Numbered from the stretch's first letter, positions 1-6,387 are shown. The stretch: 11,398 nt of DNA from Dunaliella salina (GCA_002284615.2 MU069656.1:269066-280463), one strand, 5' to 3'. Notes: generated from the sequence alone by a model not told the origin. Program-made: numbers and translations.

Positions 1-2
1 TG

Positions 3-1472
3 GCGGCAATAGCTGCTGCCATTCTCCTAGGATATCGTCGCATTGCCACTGACAGCCTTTGCTCTCTTGAACAGATCAGAAAGCAAATACTCTACCCAGA
101 ACTTCATCACCAACACGTCCAGGGCCACATCCTCAAGATAATCATACAGCTCATATGCAACTCACCTACCCCTATCCATTTCTTTAAGGTTCAATCTCAT
201 GCTGGAATTGCCGGCAATGAATGCGCAGATGCCATTGCCAAGCACCAGGCCATTCAGAATAATGACGCAGACATAACCTTCCCATGTGCAAACCTTGAAG
301 GCAATCCTTTTCTTGACACCACGTGGCTTGCCTTTGAGGAAACTCCCAGCACTCACGCAAATGCTTCTAGACGCCTGAACCCTCCTGCCATAAAGCTCAG
401 ACACTTCTCCAACCTCCATGATGCTTTACGGAAACACATGCATTCAACACACAGACTTGGAAAGGCCAACACCAACACAGGGTACTACTCTTTCTACCAA
501 AGTCTACTCCCCCACATACACAAAAATATCAGTAATTCCTTCTGGACCATGTCAACACTCCCTTTTAAAATGAGGCAAAACATTTTTAAATACCGAACAG
601 GTACACTCTTCAATCAAAAACATGCGGTGCGCTTCAAGATTTCCACCAGCCTACAATGCCCCCTCTGTGGGGAACTCGACAGTGCCCTTTACATCTTATC
701 AGGATGCAGAAATTCAACCATGTCTGGTATGGTAACTGAGCGACACAATATTGTCATTAGAATCCTCCTAAAAGCTATCAGCAAAGGCCCTCTTGGGGCA
801 GATATTGTCTCCATGGACACTGGCAGTGCAGACCATCTTGCCTTGCAAGACCTACAGATCCCAGAACNTGCTACTAATAGGACCCTCCCTAAATATATTT
901 TCCCACGCCGCTTCCCTTATAAGGATAGGCTCACTTCCAGCCGGCCTGGTGCTCTGCTAGTTGTTCCTCTGAAAAGAGCGCAAAGGTCAAATCTTCGCTA
1001 TGAATTGAGGAGTGCAGGGAGGCGCGGGGGGAACAGGGAGGACTCAGCGCCAGCCACAGCCACTCCGCCCACATTCAAAGCTCGCGACCCCAGTCAGCTT
1101 TACCCAGATCAGAGGCACATCCACCTTGTAGAATTCAAATACTGTGAGGATACCCGGCCCAACAGCCAGCTTGAGGCCTCCAAGCTGCAGCACCGCGACC
1201 TTTGTCGTCATCTCTCTGGGGCCTCAGCTCAAGTCACCCTCCATACTATCCTTTTAGGCGTGGGAGGAGTCATCTACACCCCGCACACATTAGGGCCTCT
1301 TAAGGAGCTTGGTCTTGACACTTTCAAGGCCACCAAGCTTGCTCGGAAGCTTCATGCTCATTCTGTCCTGTATGCTTACAAACTTGCTAGCACCAGACGC
1401 ACTCTTGAGAAAAACTCTTTCAACTTTCAACAAGGTCGGGCTACTGCTAGTAACCCTCCTGATCCCCATTGA
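3..1472 (+). CDS. Retroelement polyprotein C-terminus: RNase H, CCHC knuckle, PD-(D/E)XK nuclease-like domain (5' partial)
   Basis: The frame is open from the left edge to TGA at 1470-1472, about 489 codons with no stop. RNase H: the ATDSL motif puts a catalytic Asp at 51-53, and HAGIAGNECAD gives His at 198-200 and the last Asp at 228-230. The first two acidic residues lie off the window. A zinc-knuckle motif follows: CPLC at 657-668, then a Cys near 705, but the usual His is Tyr (LYILSGC). Next is a nuclease-like core: RPG at 942-950, where copy 2 has RPD, and an EFK motif at 1131-1139 (the E-x-K), followed by VTLHTILLGVGG. An Arg/Gly/Ala-rich insert occupies roughly 1009-1070. The protein ends in NPPDPH, as in copy 2. 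CCHC plus PD-ExK is the restriction-like endonuclease (RLE) module of R2/Dualen-type elements, which nicks target DNA. The frame is intact, but two key residues are changed, so the protein is probably impaired. Base 868 is N. Confidence 0.8.
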   Translation, partial: AAIAAAILLGYRRIATDSLCSLEQIRKQILYPELHHQHVQGHILKIIIQLICNSPTPIHFFKVQSHAGIAGNECADAIAKHQAIQNNDADITFPCANLEGNPFLDTTWLAFEETPSTHANASRRLNPPAIKLRHFSNLHDALRKHMHSTHRLGKANTNTGYYSFYQSLLPHIHKNISNSFWTMSTLPFKMRQNIFKYRTGTLFNQKHAVRFKISTSLQCPLCGELDSALYILSGCRNSTMSGMVTERHNIVIRILLKAISKGPLGADIVSMDTGSADHLALQDLQIPEXATNRTLPKYIFPRRFPYKDRLTSSRPGALLVVPLKRAQRSNLRYELRSAGRRGGNREDSAPATATPPTFKARDPSQLYPDQRHIHLVEFKYCEDTRPNSQLEASKLQHRDLCRHLSGASAQVTLHTILLGVGGVIYTPHTLGPLKELGLDTFKATKLARKLHAHSVLYAYKLASTRRTLEKNSFNFQQGRATASNPPDPH

Positions 1473-1547
1473 CTTCTTTCTTTTGCTTTCTCTTGGTGAA
1501 GCGGGTACACGGTGCCTCGGCCCTAGGTATCCCCTTTTCCTTAATTG

Positions 1548-1575
1548 ATGTGGGGAGTGTGTTCACTGCCTGCGT
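1548..1575 (+). repeat. 3' UTR terminal stem-loop, copy 1
   Basis: A 12-step hairpin lies 75 bases after the stop codon and just before the T/C-rich tail. The outer stem 1548-1554 pairs with 1569-1575 (three G.U pairs). A G.G mismatch follows, then AGTG (1556-1559) pairs with CACT (1564-1567) around a 4-nt loop. The same structure occurs in copy 4 with compensatory changes. In non-LTR elements a 3' UTR structure often recruits the reverse transcriptase; that role is inferred here. Confidence 0.65.
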
Positions 1576-1591
1576 AGTTTTTCTTTCTTCC

Positions 1592-1963
1592 TTGCTGTGT
1601 ATTATTGTTGTTGGACTTTATGACACTGCCATCTGTATATGTTAGGTGTCGCCAGCCTGGGATCTTTGGTTGCAAGGGTTGCAGGTATGGTTGTACATTA
1701 GGTGTGATGGTTCTTTGTCGGCTGCAGACTCCGAAAATGTTGTGCGTGTCATGATGCAAAAGTGCAAATTTCTTCCTCCATGTGCAGGGAGCTTTAAAAG
1801 AGAGGGTAGTGTTTTGATTTTCTGCAATCTGTTGACTGCTTCTGTGGCACCAGTTTCCTACATGGATCTCTTGTTTTAAATCCATAAGCCAATTTGGGTT
1901 ATTATGGAAGAGCTTTTGCTTTCCCTCATTGTTCCAAATGGCAATAAGTTGTATGTGTTTCAT
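1592..1963 (-). pseudogene. Element III remnant: region before RNase H and RNase H N-terminus
   Basis: On the - strand this open stretch contains the motif WRHLTYTDGSVIK at about 1616-1654. TDGS is the first catalytic-Asp motif of ribonuclease H (Asp at 1631-1633). A short Asn-rich run follows, and then recognisable element III sequence ends at about 1592. The frame does continue to 1541, but that part is copy 1's 3' UTR stem-loop read backwards, since copy 4 has the same UTR without element III beside it. Upstream residues (WRKKFALLHHDTHNIFGVC and on) are a conserved-looking linker with no domain I can name. The junction with the preceding domain at about 1960 is out of frame, next to an A-run on the coding strand. 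Confidence 0.6.
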
Positions 1964-2312
1964 ATTTTTTCAGGAAGAGCAAGAGGAGTGAGGTAGGCTT
2001 GGGGCGGCTGGAATGTTAGGCACCCTGAGGGGAATTTGGCTAGGATTGAGGCATGGTCTGGGTAACATGTGAACCAGCGCATGTATCCTTTTTTGGTACA
2101 TCCCATCTGGCTGGCGAGGAGCATGAAGGCGACCGTTGGGGTAGTTGTGCTAGTGATTGAAGACAGGGCATGCATGACAAGGTAGTAGATGAATTCGTCA
2201 TCATATGGAGGATGGCAAAAGGAGAAGCCTGTGAATTTGGTTCCAAACATATCAGTGTTGGCCCCAAAAACTCTGTCTCGAGCAAAAGGGCTCCAGTATG
2301 CTTTGAAGTGCA
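1960..2312 (-). pseudogene. Element III remnant: HPPYDDE domain, C-terminal half
   Basis: On the - strand the frame runs from the left border of the copy 2 insertion at 2312 to a stop at 1960-1962. It reads FKAYWSPFARDRVFGAN, then FSFCHPPYDDEF (HPPYDDE at 2194-2214), then a helix-like stretch and TPTVAFMLLAS. The hydrophobic-(H)PPY-acidic pattern, followed about 25 residues later by a hydrophobic strand, recalls motif IV (NPPF/NPPY) and the next strand of amino-methyltransferases such as PCIF1-like enzymes. Here His replaces the first Asn, so activity is doubtful and the assignment is weak. The frame matches the segment on the far side of copy 2 (3451-3805) exactly, including the shared duplication, so the two are halves of one exon-like frame. 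Confidence 0.55.
2301..2312. repeat. Left target-site duplication of copy 2
   Basis: CTTTGAAGTGCA occurs here and again at 3451-3462, exactly at the 5' and 3' ends of the + strand copy 2. The first one or two bases overlap in sequence with the (CTTT)n tail, so the true duplication is 10-12 bp. Joining the flanks with a single copy restores an open - strand frame. Confidence 0.85.
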
Positions 2313-3305
2313 ACGATGCCACACCACCCACCGCCAATGCCAGCACTGAAGTTTACAACCCAGCCCCTCAACTTGCAAACAAGGAGATCAGCAACTCCTT
2401 CTGGAAGAGCCCAAAGATAACCCTTAAACAGCATACATCTTATGAAGTATCGAACGGATGCACTGTACACACAGAGTCATGCCTCCAACTTCAATTTTTC
2501 CAATTCTGATAGATGCCCACTCTGTGCAAATACGGACAGCATTTATCACATTCTGCTTAGGTGTACCAACCCAACAATGAGTGGGATGCACACCAACAGA
2601 CATCATGCGGCCCTTAGTCTCTGTGTAGAAGCCCTGAGTAAAGGCCGGTATGGCTCATCCCTCATTAGCATGGATGGCTGCAATCATGACAGACTTCTAG
2701 ATCACGGCATACAAATCCCTGAAAACACCTCTCGAGCTATTCCAGATTGGGTTTTCCCAAATGACATTGCCTCACCTGCTCGGCACCAAAGCCGCCCTGA
2801 TGCTCTTTTTGTGCGCCCCATCCCAGGCAGACAAGCCCACCTAGATCCTACCAAGATCCCCCCAAAAGAAGGAGATATTCACCTTGTTGAACTTAAATTC
2901 TGCCCTGACACAAATCCCTTCATCACTCTGGAACGTGCACGGACTCAACATTCCCACACCATAACTAGACTTATGGTGTGGGAATGCAGCTTAAGAAACC
3001 CAAACAGGAACAACAAAGTGACTCTGCATACCATCTTAATTGGTGTGGGTGGCACGATTTACAATGAGCTAACAATTTCACCTCTCATTAATCTGGGTCT
3101 AAACAAACAGAAAGCCAAATCACTAGCATCCAAGCTCAGGGACCATGCCATCCAAAGATTATCCACCATCATTAACACTAGACATGCACTTTGCTTTCAG
3201 AGGGCATCTGGGAGGGGGATTGCTGGGCGCGCGGCGGCGGCTGAGGATGGAAGAAGGAGAGTCCGAGCGCTCAGGGGCATGGCCAATCCTCCAGATCCCC
3301 ATTAG
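2313..3305 (+). pseudogene. Copy 2 retroelement protein C-terminus: CCHC knuckle and PD-(D/E)XK nuclease-like domain, frameshifted
   Basis: Frame 2 covers ISNSFW. A 2-base loss (or 1-base gain) relative to copy 1, between about 2400 and 2442, moves the rest to the frame 2442-3305. The knuckle is complete: CPLC at 2514-2525, HIL, and Cys at 2562-2564. The nuclease-like core keeps RPD (Asp 2799-2801) and ELK (Glu 2889-2891, Lys 2895-2897), then VTLHTILIGVGG. The protein ends NPPDPH and TAG. Compared with copy 1 it has a longer loop containing a 16-bp perfect inverted repeat (2949-2986), and a GC-rich Arg/Ala-rich stretch (about 3205-3280) before the tail. The truncated, frameshifted copy has no start of its own, though an ATG at 2442 could translate the nuclease part. 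The catalytic-looking residues are all present, unlike in copy 1. Confidence 0.8.
2949..2986. repeat. Perfect 16-bp inverted repeat inside copy 2 coding region
   Basis: CATTCCCACACCATAA (2949-2964) is followed by a 6-nt loop and its exact reverse complement (2971-2986). It lies just after the QHSH codons of the nuclease-like domain, where copy 2 is about nine residues longer than copy 1. Single-stranded it would form a strong hairpin. Confidence 0.9.
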
Positions 3306-3450
3306 TTCTGTCTCTTGCTCTCTCCTAGGCTAGTTTTGTCTAGTTTAGGTGGAGGGCCTCCTGGTGAGGCCTCTAACTTTTGTCAGGGGTTCTTCCCTTA
3401 ATGCACGCGGCCTTCGGCTTGCGTAGACTTTTCTTTCTTTTCTTTTCTTT
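3306..3450 (+). other. Copy 2 3' UTR with stem-loops and pyrimidine tail
   Basis: The UTR contains two hairpins. The first has GCCTC (3356-3360 region) pairing with GAGGC across CTGGT. The second, terminal one is at 3405-3424: ACGCG pairs with TGCGT around GCC/GGC, with a 3-nt loop and one bulged T. A (CTTTT)n/(CTTT)n tail follows directly to 3450. The same layout occurs in copy 3 (stem at 5987-6002) with one base bulged at the same place. Confidence 0.6.
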
Positions 3451-3462
3451 CTTTGAAGTGCA
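3451..3462. repeat. Right target-site duplication of copy 2
   Basis: This is the second copy of CTTTGAAGTGCA, directly after the pyrimidine tail of copy 2. See the left copy at 2301-2312. Confidence 0.85.
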
Positions 3463-3733
3463 TGTCATAACCAAGGGGGCTCGCAAGTTTTTCTTAGGTA
3501 ACTAGCGCACAGTGCTTGAGAGCTGTAAGAATATTAACTGGTGTGCGCAAAGAATTGGATTCTTTTATTTTTTGATTGTCCCATAATTTCTGTTGCTTCA
3601 TTTTGAACAGGGGGCTGAATTGAACTGTGTAGACCAGCTTGTCTGGCCGCACTATCTTGAAGCAAAATTTGAAGACGGTGAGGGGTGATAATGCCTGCGC
3701 ATTTCTCTTTGGTGTCATAAATGCATGCAGCTT

Positions 3734-3771
3734 GAGTGGTGAATGCGAGAGGGAGTGGTGAATGCGAGAGG
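3734..3771. repeat. 19-bp perfect tandem duplication in element III
   Basis: GAGTGGTGAATGCGAGAGG occurs twice head to tail (3734-3752 and 3753-3771). Since 19 is not a multiple of three, the duplication itself shifts the reading frame of the element III coding strand. It lies where the usable frame changes. Confidence 0.9.
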
Positions 3772-4167
3772 GATCCATGACGGATCCTGGTACCATGAGA
3801 TCCACATTTATCAGCCAAATTTCACATCTATTTGTTGGGAATTAGTAGTCTCGAGGTCAAAGCATGCCTTGTTGCGCATGGTGTGGCCCTGGGTTGTGAG
3901 CCAGTGCCTGTTTGGAGGCTGTGTGGCTTTCTGAAAACCTTGACGAGTGAGGTTGTCTACAGTGTCGTCAGCAGGTGGTGGGTGTTGTTGTGGAGGAGAA
4001 AAGTTGTCTGTATGAGATTGCTCGAATCTGTGGACATGCTCCTTGAAATCTGGATATTCAAGGAGCATAGAAGTTGGTTCCCAAGTGGGCTGCCAGGTGA
4101 TTTTGACCATTTATGTTTCTTCTGCTGTCTTGGTACGCTGACTTTTTTGAGGATTAGTAAGGTGAGC

Positions 4168-4347
4168 GCAAGAAGGGCATTCCCAAGTGGACATTTGGTC
4201 TGCCTGGATGCGCTGTGATGGGGTGCAGAGGTTGTGGTGGAGTAGGCATTTCCAGTGGAATGTGCGTTGGCATGTGTCACATTGAGGCATGTCAGTGAAG
4301 TTATGTTCTTCATGTTCCATGCTGGTGGGAGTCCAGCAGATCTGGCA
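4168..4347 (-). other. PHD finger (C4HC3) within element III
   Basis: All eight zinc ligands are present in order: CQIC, then after 18 residues CDTC, four residues later His, two residues later Cys (TFHWKC), then WECPSC. The conserved Trp two residues before the last Cys pair is there. The second Cys pair, His and Cys have exact PHD spacing (C-x2-C-x4-H-x2-C). The gap between that Cys and the final pair (22 residues) is slightly long but in range. PHD fingers usually read histone H3 N-termini. In a mobile element this could guide integration or packaging, which is inference. Confidence 0.75.
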
Positions 4348-4872
4348 GGTATCATCTTCTATTTGGCTTCTGGGGAAGGGTTCAAGATGAGCTACTGTGA
4401 GGCCTGTTTTGCAAAAAATTGGCAGAGCCCACCTTTCAATTATCATAGGCTCCCAACGAATGAGGTATTGTGATTGTGAGTGTGCGGGTGAGGTACCTTT
4501 TCATTTCCTGCTTAGCATTTGCCAGTTAAGGATGGCTTGGATTTTAAATTCGTACTTAAAGATGGTGTGTATGGCAGAAGGACCCTGGAACAGTGCATGC
4601 CTCTTTTTATAGTCTCTCAAGTTATTAGCATTGATGGAGTTTGTGTGCATTGTGGGTGAACTGACCCCTGTGACTTCATTGGGGCAGGTTAGGAACCTTG
4701 CGGAGTTGCATTTAAGTTTTTTTTGTGATTTGGGTTTCTGGAGTACTTTGCACTTGATGGGGGCTTTGCAAAGCTGAACTCGGTCGCTTGTTGTTGTGGC
4801 TGTCTTGAGTGGATGGAGCAGGTGGGTTTTATTGAGAGGTCCAAGACCAACCTAAGGGTGCATGCTTGGAGT

Positions 4873-4908
4873 GGATGCTTTGAGTACCATGGATGCTTTG
4901 AATACCAT
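4873..4908. repeat. 18-bp tandem duplication in element III
   Basis: GGATGCTTTGARTACCAT occurs twice in tandem with one difference. The length keeps frame and gives a repeated six-residue unit (MVFKAS, MVLKAS) on the - strand. Confidence 0.85.
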
Positions 4909-4980
4909 CCGTTCTTTGGGTTCATCAACTTCGAGCCCTGAAGCCCTGCAAATGCTGCAATACTTACCTTTTATTTCCCT

Positions 4981-5839
4981 TCATCTACCAATCCTTTTTT
5001 TTGACGGTTTTTCAGTCACCGACTGACCTCCTTGCCCGACCTACCCCGGCAACCTAATGCGCCTGTATACGCTCACTAGCCTCCCTATTTACAAGCCGCT
5101 GCCAAAAGGCTAAGCAGCCAAGAAACAAGGCACCTTGGTAGCACAGCACAGCGGCGGGCTTGGCTCAAAAGAAAGTTTCCTGAGGTTCGCTCACTGGAGT
5201 TTTCTCAACATGTCTGGACCTTGTAACTATTACAAAAGCCCTACAGATGTAACCTCACAAGCGCCACAGCAAATATGATGCTAGACCCCGGTTGCACCTT
5301 GTGCCTTTATAATTATATAGAATTGCTTTCGAATATCTTAATGAAGAATAGTAGAAAATACAAGGGCATCCTTGCCATGACCCCGGATGCAGCGAGAGCA
5401 GGTAAGAATCAGCAAGGCCGAAAGAAAAGTGTTCTCAGCATCAGGACACAGAGTCAAAGAGCCAAGGAATTCGTGTTATCCTTGAAGCACTTGCATGCTA
5501 GCTAAAGCATGAGCACTTACCGAGGCACTTGGAGACTCAGAATGTGATTTAGTCTTGCATAATGAAGAAGCATCAGCGGCTTGTCACCCTCTGGTTCTGT
5601 AGTTTAGATTTTGCAGTTTTTTAGTTTATGTTATGTATACCCGGACCGCATTCTGGACCAGACTCTTCTTTGAAGTCAATTTGTGTCCGTCTGTGACATG
5701 GAGAAGACATTGAGAATATGAATTTTTTCAAGGATTCGGAGAAGCAAAGCGAGTGCACCCAGGCTGTGCTGAAAGGAACATCATAGATACCAAAGCTAAA
5801 CTGTGAGAACTGCAATGCAACTATGAACCCATGGTTCAG
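4981..5839. other. No gene recognised
   Basis: Both strands were read. There are only short open stretches with no motif I know, and no RNA gene or clear repeat. It could be the undefined upstream part of element III, ancient unrecognisable repeats, or intergenic host DNA. A good splice-donor-like GGTAAGT on the - strand at about 4963-4969 is followed too closely by acceptor-like TTTGCAG to be a normal intron. Confidence 0.5.
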
Positions 5840-6017
5840 CTCTAGGGGATCGTGACAGTAATTGCTCCAGATGCCCATTAGTTCTGTTTCTGGCTCTCAC
5901 CTAGGCAAGCTGTATCTAGAGTAGGCTCTGACAGCCCTGTTGCAAGGCCCCTGCTAGCTTGCTTGCTAGGGGACCCCTCAATGCATGCGGCCTCTGGCCT
6001 GCTTATACTTTTATTTT
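5840..6017 (+). mobile_element. Family I retroelement, copy 3 (last codons and 3' UTR only)
   Basis: A severely 5'-truncated copy. CTCCAGATGCCCATTAG at about 5866-5882 matches the NPPDPH-stop end of copy 2, now read APDAH-stop. The following UTR (TTCTGTTTCTGGCTCTC, ACCTAGG) tracks copy 2's. A long stem (CCCCT...AGGGG, about 5949-5973) and the terminal hairpin at 5987-6002 are followed by a short CTTTTATTTT tail. The 5' border is approximate and I found no clear target duplication. Confidence 0.65.
5987..6002 (+). repeat. 3' UTR terminal stem-loop, copy 3
   Basis: GCG pairs with TGC (one G.U), a single base is bulged, and GCC pairs with GGC around a 3-nt loop. This is the same shape and bulge position as copy 2's hairpin at 3405-3424, though the two lowest pairs are lost. 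Confidence 0.5.
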
Positions 6018-6308
6018 AATGGCCAATTTGAATTATTTCGTGAAGAATGCTACGTGCTTAAAAACTAAGCATCCTGTTTTTGGCTTTCCAGGACGACTTC
6101 ATCAAAACTGCAAGACACTTCCCATCAACAGGACCATCAGCAGGCTTGAGCATGAAGAAGGATTCCCAGCTGTCAGCAGGGAAAGCAGGGAGTACCGTTG
6201 ATGCCCTGGATGTGGGCCTTCCAGCCACTCTGGCTTGGCTTTGCCCATGTTGTTCTCTCTTGCAGCCCATGGGAGGCGAGGCGCTTGTGATCAAACTCTT
6301 CAATTCAA
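6018..6308. other. Unassigned stretch beginning with a diverged repeat block
   Basis: The first 71 bases (6019-6089) resemble 9431-9509 at roughly four bases in five, including GTGAAGAATGC and AGCATCCT. The rest holds a short open frame with no motif I recognise. The stretch lies between copy 3 and the 3' end of copy A. Confidence 0.5.
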
Positions 6309-6315
6309 ACATCAA
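6309..6315. repeat. Candidate target-site duplication of copy A, 3' side
   Basis: ACATCAA occurs here, directly at the end of the terminal CTTGTAACCC repeats, and at 8899-8905 near where the RT homology starts. Seven bases alone are weak, but both sit at independently expected borders. Confidence 0.4.
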
Positions 6316-6338
6316 GGGGTTACAAGGGGTTACAAGTG
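6316..6338 (-). repeat. Terminal tandem repeat of copy A containing TGTAA
   Basis: On the - strand the unit CTTGTAACCC occurs about twice plus a partial. Copy B ends in the related CTTGTAAACC. TGTAA is the usual poly(A) signal of green algae, so the repeat may serve as both polyadenylation signal and RT priming repeat (inference). Confidence 0.7.
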
Positions 6339-6387
6339 TGGCCTACAGCTTAAGACTCTGGCTGATTGGCTGCTGGTGAAACAATCT

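Larger units (their letters stand above)
1..1591 (+). mobile_element. Family I non-LTR retroelement, copy 1 (3' part)
   Basis: This is the 3' portion of a non-LTR-type retroelement entering from the left edge. It holds the second half of an RNase H domain, a CCHC-like knuckle, a restriction-like nuclease domain, a 3' UTR with a stem-loop (1548-1575) and a short T/C-rich tail ending near 1591. Immediately to the right, sequence of opposite polarity (element III) begins, itself cut inside an RNase H domain. I infer that copy 1 inserted into element III. The 5' end and any target duplication are outside the window. The 3' UTR resembles that of copy 4 more than those of copies 2 and 3, so there are at least two subfamilies. 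Confidence 0.8.
2313..3450 (+). mobile_element. Family I non-LTR retroelement, copy 2 (5'-truncated insertion)
   Basis: This is a complete 1138-bp insertion bounded by the 12-bp duplication at 2301-2312 and 3451-3462. It is 5'-truncated, as expected for target-primed reverse transcription. It starts a little before the ISNSFW motif shared with copy 1, downstream of RNase H, and contains the knuckle, the nuclease-like domain, the NPPDPH tail, a 3' UTR with stem-loops, and a (CTTTT/CTTT)n tail ending at 3450. It is inserted into element III on the opposite strand. Confidence 0.85.
3451..3815 (-). pseudogene. Element III remnant: middle region and start of HPPYDDE domain
   Basis: On the - strand the best frame gives HAFMTPKRNAQALSPLTVF, ESNSLRTPVNILTALKHCALVT, a stop (TAA, 3494-3496), then EKLASPLGYDMHF up to the copy 2 border. 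This last part joins in frame to FKAYWSPFARDRVFG at 2312 once copy 2 and one duplication copy are removed. I know no named domain for the MTPKRN/TPVNILTALKHC part. Above about 3730 the reading frame changes, and a 19-bp tandem duplication (3734-3771), which is not a multiple of three, lies in that stretch, so at least one frameshift is present. Confidence 0.55.
1592..4980 (-). mobile_element. Element III: older family I copy, PHD to RNase H part, interrupted by copies 1 and 2
   Basis: Read on the - strand from about 4980 down to 1592, this is one degenerate retroelement protein: a CxxC start, chromo-like WEP stretches, a PHD finger, a conserved middle region, an HPPYDDE domain and the N-terminus of RNase H. 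Copy 2 (2313-3450, + strand) plus one 12-bp target duplication is inserted in the middle; removing it puts the two halves back in the same frame. At 1592 the RNase H domain stops where copy 1's tail begins, so copy 1 is probably a second insertion. It is likely the same family as copies 1-4, because it reaches the start of RNase H while they begin in or after it. It has several stops and frameshifts, so it is dead. Its limit above 4980 is not defined. Confidence 0.65.
3816..4980 (-). pseudogene. Element III remnant: chromo-like and PHD-finger region
   Basis: One - strand frame runs from about 4980 to 3816, interrupted by stops at 4852-4854, 4501-4503 and 4111-4113. In order it shows a CxxC (CSIC, 4948-4959), a duplicated MVFKAS/MVLKAS stretch from an 18-bp tandem repeat, NLRDYKKRHALFQGP, QYLIRWEP just before 4447, and a full PHD finger (4168-4347). 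After the third stop comes ITWQPTWEPTSMLLEYP. The two WEP segments resemble the end of chromodomain folds, which is only suggestive. PHD fingers bind histone tails and are known in ORF1 proteins of CR1-like non-LTR elements. No start codon can be chosen, and the upstream limit is unknown. Confidence 0.6.

Noticed and set aside
1541..1591. Continuation of element III's RNase H frame (KKNYAGSEHTPH) on the - strand
   Set aside because: The same DNA pattern (stem-loop plus T/C tail) is found in copy 4 with no element III beside it, so it belongs to copy 1's 3' UTR and the open frame is fortuitous.
2949..2986. Terminal inverted repeats of a MITE
   Set aside because: The arms are separated by only six bases and no duplication flanks them, so it is a hairpin and not a transposon.
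1..4980. Copy 1 plus element III as one element inverted by twin priming
   Set aside because: Twin priming places the inverted piece on the 5' side of the tail-bearing piece. Here the opposite-strand piece lies beyond the tail.
5275..5505. 76-codon open frame on the + strand
   Set aside because: No motif, no supporting start or splice signals, and composition like surrounding non-coding sequence.
5668..5676. TCTTTGAAGT resembling the copy 2 target duplication
   Set aside because: A short partial match away from any element border, expected by chance in T/C-rich DNA.
5621..5878. 85-codon open frame on the - strand
   Set aside because: It overlaps copy 3's end on the opposite strand and shows no motif or similarity to other parts of the window.
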